From assembly GCA_030762895.1 (NCBI GenBank), contig CM061069.1:104549923-104613922 (forward strand): a DNA stretch of 64,000 bases, read 5' to 3'. This DNA comes from Sophora flavescens. Taxonomy: Eukaryota > Streptophyta > Magnoliopsida > Fabales > Fabaceae. Of this stretch, positions 11,166-21,554 are shown in pieces. The number at the start of each line of letters is the position of its first letter. The stretch's first letter is position 1. A program made the position numbers and the translations under genes. The notes below the pieces were generated by a model. The model saw only the letters and a program-made list of their open reading frames with translations, ran no database searches and was not told the origin of the DNA.

Positions 11166-14100
11166 AAGTTGACACAGGAAAACACAAGAAGGGGGGTTAT
11201 GTAACACCCCATTTTTTGTTAAGTGATGTTTGTCTATTCGTTTGATTGTTTAAGCCTTAGAACTTAGCTTAGAGTTGTTGCTGAGGGCTAAGTGGGATTT
11301 CTAGGCTTAAATCCCTTTCTGGCACATGAGCACGGTCGTGCTCATGTCTAGCATGCCCATGCTTAAATGCTGTGTCTTGTGACCGTTTGGATCACAAGCA
11401 CGGTCGTGCTTAATAGGAAGCACGTCCGTACAAGGGATTGGTGAGCACGCCCGTGCTTAAATGGTACATTAACCGAGGGTTTGTGTTTTAAAACCCTATT
11501 TTGGCATAGCATCCACCCTAGTGCAGCTATACCTATGTTTTTCCCTATTATCTCTAAACCCATTGCATTGTTGGAGTTTTAGAGACTCTTGGGAACGTCT
11601 AGTTCGTCGATGTTGATCCCTATAAGTAACGGTTCCTCTCCTTAGTGTTTCCTTTCCTATTATTTTAGAATTGGGAACTAATTGGTTAACTCTTTCTGTT
11701 TGACCAAGGCTTGGAAGCTAACTGAGCCGCTCGAGGAAACACGTTTGGGTTACCGGTTAGTTGTCGTGATGGGAATCTTCATACCCGGTATGAGGAGAAA
11801 GGCTAGTATGAACATGTAGGCTATGGGGTAGAGTAAGATGAGGGTTAACCCATGACCTGTTTTGCATGCTAATTGCCTGGTTGATGTTATATGCTATTGT
11901 ATGATGTTATCTTGTCTTGGTGATTTGCTTTTCAATTGGTAATTGGTATGCCTACATGTATGATGTTAATGATACCATGAATGTTATGATGATGCTGTTA
12001 TAATGATGAGGATGTTGTGATGATGATGGTGTGCTCTTTATGAGTATTGTTTGTTGAGGATGTTGTCACCAACAATAATAATAAGACGTTAAATACGTTA
12101 ATGACAATAATGAGAATTAAGGGATTTTCCCAGTAGTTCATAAGACATGAATGTAGTGTGAGAAGCGAGGTTGTGTTCATAAGGCTTAGTTAAAGACCCT
12201 AGGATTGATTAATTAGTCAGTGTTCTAGGACTGCTAATAACAAAGCTGAGATTAAATGATTAATTCCCCATAATGATAAGACATGAATATCAATGGAGAA
12301 TAGTTAAGAATAATGAAACCGATGTTCAATAGGTTAGTAAAAGCCAATAGGTTAAATCTGTGTTTTGTCCCAAATATTTGGCAAAGGGTTTCCCAACCCT
12401 TGTGCCCAGATCAGTGCGGTCATGCTCCAGGAAGCATAGCCGTGCTTAATAGGAGCATGTCCATGCTCCGGTTTCGAATTCAAACAGGGCGCGCTACCTA
12501 AGCACGCCCGTTCATAGGAGTATGATCGTGCATAAAAGGAAGCACGATCGTGCTTCACTTAAGTGGAAGCACACCCGTGCTGTCAGTGAGCATGCCCATG
12601 CTTCCCTGTCTAGAACAGGAACTGAAAGAGTTAAGATAGGGGTGGCCTACCCCAATGCATTCTAAAACACTTAGAAAGACACCAACGGAACTTGAAGATA
12701 AAAGGCAAGTGATAAGACGTTGTACCTTGGTGGCCTAGTGTCTGCCCCAAGTGATAAGATATTGTACCTTGGTAGCCTAGTGTCCTCTCCAAGGGGGCCT
12801 TGGTGCTTAATAGTCAAGGTGTTGAGGCTCTGGTGCTTTTTGGCCAGAGTGTTGTTTAACGTTTAAAGTTAAAAGATTAAAGATGATGTTATCTTTGGTG
12901 CTTGTTGGCCAAAGACGTTAAGCCATAATAAATGGTGTTGATGGAGGTGGTGGTTAAACGGTTGTTTGCTTGTATGCATGTATCATGCATGAAGTTAATA
13001 GGGGGAGGTATTGACATAAGGGAGGTTTCCCGAGAGTCAGGCAATCTGGTCATCCACGGAGATCTAAGTAATCGTGCGCCCTGTGGTGGTGCATCCGAGA
13101 GTAAGGTGCGTCGGCTATCCAAGGGATCCACCCATAGTTTGGTGGTCTGTCCTGGCGTTGGTGCTTTTTGGTCAATGTGGAAATGAAACTCTAAAGTCGT
13201 ACGCCTGGTGTAGATGGATCCACATGCATTTGGAGTAGTGCTTCGCATGGCATTATATGAATGATGATCATATTGTTATACCGTGATATGTTGTTGTGTT
13301 GGTATGATGACTATGTTATAAATGCTATGTTGTTATGTTTCTATGTGTTGTATGATCATCTTGCCAACTATCCTGTTGCCGTTATGTTTATATATATGGT
13401 TCTTACTCCTCGTCTTTTGTTGTTACTTTGCATGTACCCTTTTTGTGTTATGCAGAGGATGGTGAGCAGCTTGCTCAGGAGTGAATCCGAGGAGCCGCTT
13501 CTAGTAGTTTGTTTATGTTTAGTTTAGTTTGTTATCCGAGTTGTTTATCGGATTGGTTATACCAGCTCTGTAATGTGACATCGGGGTTGTGTTTCGTTAA
13601 TACGTTTATGTTATGTTTTCTTTATAAACATGTTTTGGTTTTCTGTGATTGTTGAACTTGTTCATGTGGGACCTTTTCTACCCATGAACCTTTTTATAAA
13701 GGACGTATGTTATTTCATTTTATTTTATATCCATTATATGGCTATTATTGCTTATATAACATGCGGGGTAATTGGGCGTCACGGGTTGAATTGTGTTTCT
13801 TAACAGTTTTTCCAAAATGCTTTTCTCAAACCCCTTTTTTGCAAGCAGATGAAGATAAATACACACAGATAAAATAACTTTTCAAAGGATTTAACAAACT
13901 CAAGTACAAATTCCCACGGTTAGTATAAACAAAGACTGTAAAAGACAGGGATAGAAGATTCACACATAAGTTTTATCCTGGTTCACTTTCTTCCAACCAA
14001 GAGCTACGTCCAGTCCCTTCTTACTGAAGGTTTTATCCACTATTAACCAATAGCTTTACAAGTATTCAACACCTCTTCAGGCTTACAAGTATTCTTTCTC

Positions 14101-15123
14101 TACCAAGCCTCTTCAGGCTCTAACTCTAACAAATAGATTTAAGATTGATCTAAGGACTCACTATATGTGAGAGTATGAAAGTTTAAGATCAGTAGAGATT
14201 ACAAATAAAAGTATTCACAAGAACTTTGAGCAGAGTTTTGGCACTTTGAATATCAGAGCTTCGATGTTTTCTTTACTGGGGTCGTCCAATATTTATAGGG
14301 TTCTTTAGTCTTGAGTTCTCTTCTTCAACGGTCTTCAAAACATACTCGTTTAGGGATAACACTTAATGTTGAGATCCGTTGAGACTGATAACTTGATATG
14401 CTTTATGTGAAATGTGCTCTTGATTATCAGAAATGCTCAAAGTGGTAGTGTCACTTCTCTGTTGCACCGAAAGTTGTTTTCTGTCTTTCCTTCTTTGTAC
14501 TTCGTTCAGCTTTTCAGTAGCTTATGTGTCAGAGCACAAAGTTTTGTATTCTCAATGGTGCTATGTTTCTCTTACCAAGAAACAAATTATTAAACAAATC
14601 AAACAACACAGGAAGGGGACACAAATTCCTTCGTATTAAATAATCAATCATTTGAAATAAATACGTTTTTGACTAGACGAGTTCATTTCCAGTGTGCCTT
14701 TGGATGCATGCATATTTTACTTTTAAAGAGAAACTAGGTAGTCTAATTTAGTGGACAGGTTAACCTTATATTTATTCATATTACCTAGTCCAGTTAACTA
14801 CTCGTCTAGTTACAAGTCTTTGGACTTGTTATATTTCCTGATTGACTTAGCAGCTCATCTAGTACCTTTTGACTTAGCGTCTCATCCAGCGATAACTATG
14901 TGGACGGGTTTATTACCATATTTTGAGGACTCGTCTAGCGAGTGATACTTGGACCCGATATTCTTTCAAGGCTATTCTAAGGAACTTAAATTTAGTTCCC
15001 TCGTCTAACGATACTCAGAAAGTCCTGCAAACTAGAATAGACGAGCTAGTCCTTTAGCATAACTTTGCCATAAAAATTTAATTTATTTGTTAGCATCAAA
15101 CCATAACTACTTTGGTTCCAACA
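11128..15123. mobile_element. SIRE-like Ty1-copia LTR, split by a gypsy-type LTR
   Basis: 11128-11199 joins on to 13784-15123 once the inner insert is removed. Around the junction the sequence reads ACACAAGAAGGGGGGTTGAA, a motif I associate with Maximus/SIRE copia LTRs. The outer ends are TGTTAGAACC and TGGTTCCAACA. The right part has the CT-rich blocks (CTCTTCAGGCTTACAAG) and a long GTCTAG-rich tail. No gag or pol is adjacent, so it appears to be a solo LTR or an LTR fragment. No clear target duplication was found, so the outer limits are uncertain. Confidence 0.5.
11200..13783. mobile_element. Ty3-gypsy-type solo LTR (about 2.58 kb) nested in the copia LTR
   Basis: It starts TGTAACACCCC and ends GGGCGTCACG, the usual termini of large chromovirus-type LTRs with the last base changed. 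Flanks are GGTTA (11195-11199) and GGTTG (13784-13788), a 5-bp target duplication with one mismatch. The interior holds many copies of a GAGCACGCCCGTGCTT-like word on both strands (11320-11460, 12410-12600). No internal retroelement genes are present, as expected after LTR-LTR recombination. Confidence 0.6.
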
Positions 15124-16135
15124 GTGTAAAGATTGCATGTTTAAGAGACGTGAGTTTTCTTTGTAAAAAAAAAAATCATTATTTAGAGCAACTCCAATGA
15201 AGGTTGCTTAACATGTTCTTAAAATTATGAACATGTCCTTATTGGGTTATATCATTGGCTGGGTTGTGGAAGCCACAAGGCAACTAAGGCATTTGCCTTA
15301 GGCCCCACATTCAATTAGTTATTAACCCTTTGTAATTTTATATATTACAGAAAGGCCTAGAAATCTAACATGAAATAAATATATCAAATCATGACAAATG
15401 CCCAACAATAACAAAATGTTGGGAACTGCTACATACACCCCTATAATTGCCCAAATCTACACCTACGCTCCTAATTTTAGATTGTGAAATGACAATTATG
15501 ACCCTGTAAGATTCAAAAACCTTTCTTTTCCTCATTCCTCTCTCTGCTATGCACCCCGACACCCACATCTTCTTCTTCGTTTCTTTCTTCCTCCTCTGCC
15601 CTACCCTATTCTTCTTCTTCTTTTTTCGGATTCAACGAGTCCGTTCATTTGGGGGTTTGTTTTCTACAGCTCTGTGATCATTTGGGGGATGGTACTCTAA
15701 CAAGGTGTTTGGGGAATTCTCTTTTTCAAATGGTTGCATGTGTGGTGTGAACAAAGGATATCTCCTAGATTGACTTCCTTAACTTCCTGGGTTTTCTGTT
15801 CAAAGGTATTTCATGGGTCACTTTGCTAATGGTTTTGGTACTTCACTGGTTCTAATTGTATCATTTCCTTTGTGGAATTTTCATATTAGGGGGTGCCTGC
15901 TTGACTCAGGGGCTTATAACACTTGAATTTTGGGGGGTTTCTACAGTGCTTTTTTATGGCTCCATTTTGGAGGGTTTGTATATGGATTGGGGGGAGACGA
16001 GAGAGAAGAGGGGTGGAGGGAGATTAGAGAGAAGAGGTAAAAAATTAGAGTAGATATATTTTCTACTCTCAACGTGGCTTTCTAACTCAAACTGACAGCA
16101 ATTGCTATAATTATATGACCGGACAATCTAACCAA
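15124..16135. other. Intergenic, with a hAT-terminus-like remnant
   Basis: No gene is supported. 15184-15200 (AGAGCAACTCCAATG) resembles the terminus of the MITE at 28488. 15255-15330 (GGCATTTGCCTTAGGCCCC context) resembles the first bases of the hAT-like remnant at 30317. 15520-15900 is a CT-rich stretch followed by a T/G-rich one, with no convincing exon. Confidence 0.35.
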
Positions 16136-16205
16136 GCAGTTGGGCACAAGTGGTTAATGGTCTACTGTTAAGGACGAATGGTTCGTGCTTTACACGAGTT
16201 CGATC
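16136..16205 (+). mobile_element. Au-like tRNA-derived SINE, 5' half
   Basis: It has a Pol III-like A box (GGGCACAAGTGGTTAATGG) followed about 40 bases later by a B box (GAGTTCGATC). It stops exactly at the start of CACTA element 1 and resumes at 27481 after the ATC target repeat. The 3' half has the CCGGACGAACCTCGGATTAG and GACACCGGG motifs typical of the angiosperm Au SINE family. Confidence 0.65.
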
Positions 16206-16256
16206 CACTAGTGGAAATAATGTAATATACGGGAACATTTTATGTCAGTTGACCAT

Positions 16257-17591
16257 TGATGAATGTGTAAAATATGTTAGTTTGGAAGTGTAATTAGGAA
16301 AGAGTTTGTAAATAATCCTAGAAATTATAGGAAAAGTGATAAGAAAATGTACACATTCATTTGAATAGTGTTTTTATCATGAGATTTCAATTTATATTGA
16401 AAATATACTTAAAAGAGGTTGAAAATGTGCAGGAATAGTATCACAGCGCTCAGCCCTCCAATTGGACGCTCAGCGCTAGCAGATTGGGAGGAAGCTAGCG
16501 CCCAGCTCTAGCAATTGGAGCCCAGCGTCCAGCAGAAGAAGAAGGGCGCCCAGCGCCAGGGAGCATGGGCTAGCGCCCAGCTCTAGGAAATAGCGCCTAG
16601 CGCTAGTGCTTCAGGAGCAGAAGATGTTTGGGCGCCCAGCGCAGGCTAGGGCGCCAAATGGGCAGACGAGCAGAACCAGTATAAATACGTTTTGAACAGA
16701 TTCGAAATGGACTTTTGGTCATTTTTACTCTGATTCTAATCTGTGTTCTCTGAGAGGGTGTTGAAACCAGGGAGTTCAAGAGCTTTCGGAAGAGAGGATT
16801 GAAGAATCCATGGCTTCTCTACCTCAGATTTCTTCTATTTCTTCTAGATTTCATCTCGTAGATATGAGTTTCTAAATTCCATAGGTTAGGATAGGATGAG
16901 TTCAATCAGATCTTGATGTAAGTTCGTTCCAACTCTGATTTCAATTCAGATTCGTTCAAATTGAGTAATCTTTTCAATGCTTAATGCTTTTCCTGAATTG
17001 ACCATTCATGAAATTGATCGTATGAATGAATGCATAATTGGAAAATGTGTGTTCATGCTAGAACTGAAATAGATTACCACTGTGTGAGGTCGATTCTAGG
17101 AATAGAACTTCATTGCGAGTGCATTCCTTGTAAGTCTTGTGCTTCTTCGCTTGTGCTAATTTTGATTCACCTAAGGAATTAGGGTTCATAATTTGTAACA
17201 AAGGATTATCACCTAAGGAATTAGGGATAGATCTAAATCAGTGGCTTGATTGTCAATTAAATGAATTGAATTGAATATTAGGGTTCTGTGAGTTACATCA
17301 AGTGAAGATTGAGTGATTCCGATTCCTAACCGTCTTAAATACTTGATTCCTCTTAATTGTTCATTTGTTTTCCATTGTATTGATTGTGTGATAACAGAAA
17401 ACCTATTTCGATTACCTTTGTACAACACTTAATTCAACATCTCAGTTAAATGCAGGAACTATGAGTTTTATCCGTTCAAATATCGATTGCTTAGTTGTCA
17501 TTGTTACTTGAATCTCAATCCTCGAGGGACGATACTCTACTCTCATTATTATTACTTGTACGATTTGGTGCACTTGCCAAACCTTCAACAA
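16257..17591 (+). repeat. LTR of the Athila-like element, left copy (inverted)
   Basis: It is 1335 bp, TG...CA, in plus orientation, opposite to what a 3' LTR of this minus-strand element should have. 16440-16660 is a GC-rich block of repeated GCGCCCAGC / TAGCGC words. It is nearly identical to the right copy; I saw only scattered substitutions and small indels. Confidence 0.85.
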
Positions 17592-17599
17592 GTTTTTGA

Positions 17600-19909
17600 T
17601 CATCTTCTTTTGGCCAAAGTGGTTGGAATTGAGATGACCATTGAGACTTCCTCTTCTTCTTTTTCTTTCTGTTCCCATTGCTCTTCTTTTTCTTCTCATG
17701 TTCATCCTTGCGAACTTCTTGGATTTCCTGGCTTTGCACAAATTGAACTTGAGCATGAGTAGTTGGTGAAGTTCCCATAAGCTCCTTATCAAACATGTTC
17801 ACAACCATTTGTTCTTCATTCACCTTCAGTATAATCTCGCCTTTTGATACATCTATCAACGCTCCGGCGGTAGCCAAGAAGGGTCTTCCAAAAATCAATG
17901 GAATGCTCACATCTTCCTCAATGTCCATCACAAAGAAATCCATGGGAAATATGAACTTTCCTACTTTCACAAGTAAATCCTCCACCAAACCATATGGTCT
18001 CCTAATTGATCTATCTGCAAGTTGCAATGAGATCATGGTTGGTTCCACATCATGAATTCCAAGCTTCTTCATCATGGATAATGGCATTAGATTAATACTT
18101 GCCCCAAGGTCGCATAGGGCTCTAGCCTTTATTACATCTCCAATGACGCAAGGAATGGTAAAGGATCCGGATCCCTCAACTTAGGTGGAAGCTTGTGTTG
18201 GAGAATTGAGCTACAGACTTTCACCAAAGCCACTACCTCACTTGATTCAATCTTTCTCTTCTTTTCAAGCCATTCTCTCATGAACTTGGCATTTGATGGC
18301 ATACTCTCTAATTCTTCAGCAAAGGGAATATTTATATGCAATTGTTTGAAGGTATCCAAGAACCTATTAGATTGCTCTTCTTTCTTTTTCCTCTTCTTCT
18401 CGATTGGATATGGCAATTTCACATAAGAAGGAATCTCTTGCGGCTTGCCCCCTTCTTTTCAAAAGCTGACTCTTTGTCTTTCTCAAGATAGAATTTTCAT
18501 CAACTAATTTCAGTTTCTTTTCCTTCCTATCATCTTGAGGTTCCTCCTTTTCTTTCCTTTTTGAACTTTCTTCTTTCTCTTCAGTATCAACTATCTCCTT
18601 TCTCAATGCAGAATTTTCAGCATTTTGACTTGAGGAATGCTTAACACCCGGCTCTACTAGCTCTCCACTTAGCAACATGATAGTTTTGCACTCCTCCTTT
18701 GGATTATTAGTGTTTTTTCCACAAACTCCTGCACTTAATGCACTAGAAAGCTGTCCAATCTGCACTTCAAGGTTCTTTATTGATGCATCGGTATTCTTGA
18801 AGTTAGATTGGGTGACTTGAATGAATTGTGCAAGAGTGCTCTCCCACTTGTTCATCCTCTCATCGGTATCACGATGTGGTTGATTTTGAAGTAGTGGTTG
18901 TTGTAAGGGTGTATTGTCTTGTGGAGCTTCTTGTGACCAAGGAAAGTTAGGGTGCTTCTTCCAATTTTGATTATAAGAGTTGGAGTGCAAATTCTGCCCT
19001 TGTCTTGGAAAATTCCCCATGTACTTTACTTCCTCTTGAGAACTTAGAGATGCTTCACACTTACCATTATCATGCCCTCCTCCACAAAAATCACAGCTCA
19101 TGACTTGTTGTCCTTGTGTTGGTCCTAGACTCATAGCCTTTAGTTGCTTTGTGTGATTGCATCCAATTGATTTGTGATGATTTTGTTTTGAGCTAATATT
19201 GCATTTTGAGACTCAAGCTCCCATATCCCTCTCTTTGATGTGTTCCTCCGTCATGGTTCATCGATAATCATTGGATGCCATAGCTTCAATCAACCTTAAG
19301 GCCTCTTCCGCTGTTTTGGAATTCATAGATCCTCCTATTGAAGCATCCAACATAAGCTTTGTTGATGGCCTCAATCCATTACAAAAAATCTGCATTTGTT
19401 GAAGATCATCAAAGCCGTGATTGGGACACTTTCTTAGAAACTCCTTGAATCTTTCCCAAGCATCATATAAGGTTTCACCATCACGTTGCATAAAGCTTGA
19501 GATTTCACCCCTCATCTTCACAAACTTGGACGGTGGGAAATACCTTGCTAAGAACTTCTCTTCCAAATCGTCCCAAGTTGTGATGCTTCCTTGAGGTTGA
19601 GATTGGAGCCATGCTTTAGCTCTATCTCTTAGTGAAAAAGGAAACAACCGCAGTCGTATCGCATCATCGGTGGCCCCATTGATCTTGAGAGTCTCACATA
19701 TCTCTATGAAATTCGAGATATGACTATTCGGATCTTCGGCTTCACTTCCTCCAAACTGATTTTGCTGCATAATATTGAGTAAAGCCGGTTTGATCTCAAA
19801 GTTGTTCGCAAGCTACCGGTGGTCTAACAATGCTTGAGTGATTCCGGTTGGTTGGACCACCGGAATACTCTCCCAATGTTCTCCGGTTCCTTTCCACATT
19901 TCCAGCCAT
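17600..19909 (-). pseudogene. Athila-like gag and protease, frameshifted and truncated
   Basis: Gag starts at MAGNVERN (19909). A frameshift near 19812 leads into the retrotransposon gag domain (19770-19258, with RDRAKAWLQSQP, FPPSKFVKMRGEI and a LxxxTKLMLDASIGGS motif). A zinc-knuckle-like CDFCGGGHDNGKC follows near 19100, then a Lys/Glu-rich linker. The aspartic protease region (18087-17800) has LGIHDVEPTMISLQLADRSI and IFGRPFLATAGALIDV. The active-site DxGA motif would fall in the broken segment around 18090-18130. The frame ends at the fusion with the inverted LTR. At least three frame breaks are visible. Gag packages the element RNA and protease matures the polyprotein; neither could be made whole here. 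Confidence 0.8.
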
Positions 19910-20199
19910 GATCACCTCTTGTTGGACTTGAGATGAAGAAGGATTTTCTTTTGCCAAATTTTTATTTCTCTGTTTTTGCTCTCTTGTTTTCTTGCGATTC
20001 TTCTTTGCTGTTTTCTCAATTTCTGGATCAAATAACAGCTCGCTTGTTGCTTTACCTCGCATACACTGCACAAGATTCTCAAGAGAATTTCAGAGCATGC
20101 ACTAATTCAAAATTTTCGCAGAGAAACAGAAAATTAATCAACAGAAAAATAATGTTCAAATTAACAAATGCTTTTGTTTTTGTTGCTATTGATCAACAA

Positions 20200-20217
20200 T
20201 CCCGAAGAATCGCGCCA
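20200..20217 (-). promoter_or_regulatory. Primer-binding-site-like sequence
   Basis: Read on the minus strand, TGGCGCGATTCTTCGGGA lies six bases after the LTR end (CTTCAACA). It begins with TGG, the complement of a tRNA CCA end, and its first six bases match the Athila-type TGGCGC start. The priming tRNA was not identified. Confidence 0.55.
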
Positions 20218-20223
20218 AAAACT

Positions 20224-21554
20224 TGTTGAAGGTTTGGCAAGTGCACCAAATCGTACAAGTAATAATAATGAGAGTAGAGTATCGTCCCTCGAGGATTGAG
20301 ATTCAAGTAACAATGACAACTAAGCAATCGATATTTGAACGGATAAAACTCATAGTTCCCGCATTTAATCGAGATGTTGAATTAAGTGTTGTACAAAGGT
20401 AATCGAAATAGGTTTTCTGTTATCACAAAATCAATACAATGGAAAACAAATGAACAATTAAGAGGAATCAAGTATTTAAGACGGTTAGGAATCGGAATCA
20501 CTCAATCTTCACTTGATGTAACTCACAGAACCCTAATATTCAATTCAATTCATTTAATTGACAATCAAGCCACTGATTTAGATCTATCCCTAATTCCTTA
20601 GGTGATAATCCTTTGTTACAAATTATGAACCCTAATTCCTTAGGTGAATCAAAATTAGCACAAGCAGTAAGCACAAGACTTACAAGGAATGCACTGCAAT
20701 GAAGTTCTATTCCTAGAATCGACCTCACAGTGGTAATCTATTTCAGTTCTAGCATGAACACACATTTTCCAATTATGCATTCATTCATACGATCAATTTC
20801 ATGAATGGCCAATTCAGGAAAAGCATTAAGCATTGAAAAGATTACTCAATTTGAACGAATCTGAATTGAAATCAGAGTTGGAACGAACTTACATCAAGAT
20901 CTGATTGAACTCATCCTATCCTAACCTATGGAATTTAGAAACTCATATCTACGAGATGAAATCTAGAAGAAATAGAAGAAATCTGAGGTAGAGAAGCCAT
21001 GGATTCTTCAATCCTCTCTTCCGAAAGCTCTTGAACTCCCTGGTTTCAACACCCTCTCAGAGAACACAGATTAGAATCAGAGTAAAAATGACCAAAAGTC
21101 CATTTCGAATCTGTTCAAAACGTATTTATACTGGTTCTGCTCGTCTGCCTTTGGCGCCGCCCAGCTCGCGCTGGGCGCCAAACATCTTCTCGCTCTCCGA
21201 AGCACTAGCGCTAGGCGCTATTTCCTAGAGCTGGGCGCTAGCCCATGCTCCCTGGCGCTGGGCGCCCTTCTTCTTCTGCTGGACGCTGGGCTCCAATTGC
21301 TAGAGCTGGGCGCTAGCTTCCTCCCAATCTGCTAGCGCTGAGCGTCCAATTGGAGGGCTGAGCGCTGTGATACTATTCCTGCACATTTTCAACCTCTTTT
21401 AAGTATATTTTCAATATAAATTGAAATCTCATGATAAAAACACTATTCAAATGAATGTGTACATTTTCTTATCACTTTTCCTATAATTTCTAGGATTATT
21501 TACAAACTCTTTCCTAATTACACTTCCAAACTAACATATTTTACACATTCATCA
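20224..21554 (-). repeat. LTR of the Athila-like element, right copy (5' LTR)
   Basis: It is 1331 bp in minus orientation, correctly placed upstream of the primer-binding-like site and gag. It has the same GC-rich GGCGC/AGCGC block at 21150-21370 as the left LTR. Confidence 0.85.

Larger units (their letters stand above)
16257..21554 (-). mobile_element. Athila-like gag-protease retroelement with INVERTED LTRs
   Basis: A 2.6 kb gag-protease core on the minus strand lies between two LTRs that are inverted relative to each other. 16257-17591 reads TGATGAATG...CTTCAACA on the plus strand; 20224-21554 reads the same on the minus strand. The whole unit is flanked by ACCAT (16252-16256 and 21555-21559), the expected 5-bp duplication of LTR-element integration. 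The right LTR is the correct 5' LTR, followed by a primer-binding-like TGGCGCGATTCTTCGGGA at 20200-20217. The left LTR is backwards and is joined through AGTTTTTG directly to the protease end. Reverse transcriptase, RNase H and integrase are absent. Confidence 0.85.

Noticed and set aside
16136..16205. Possible tRNA gene (A and B boxes)
   Set aside because: No acceptor or anticodon stem pairing; the sequence continues at 27481 as a SINE body.
17487..18055. Plus-strand frames over the protease region
   Set aside because: Antisense shadows of the minus-strand retroelement protease.
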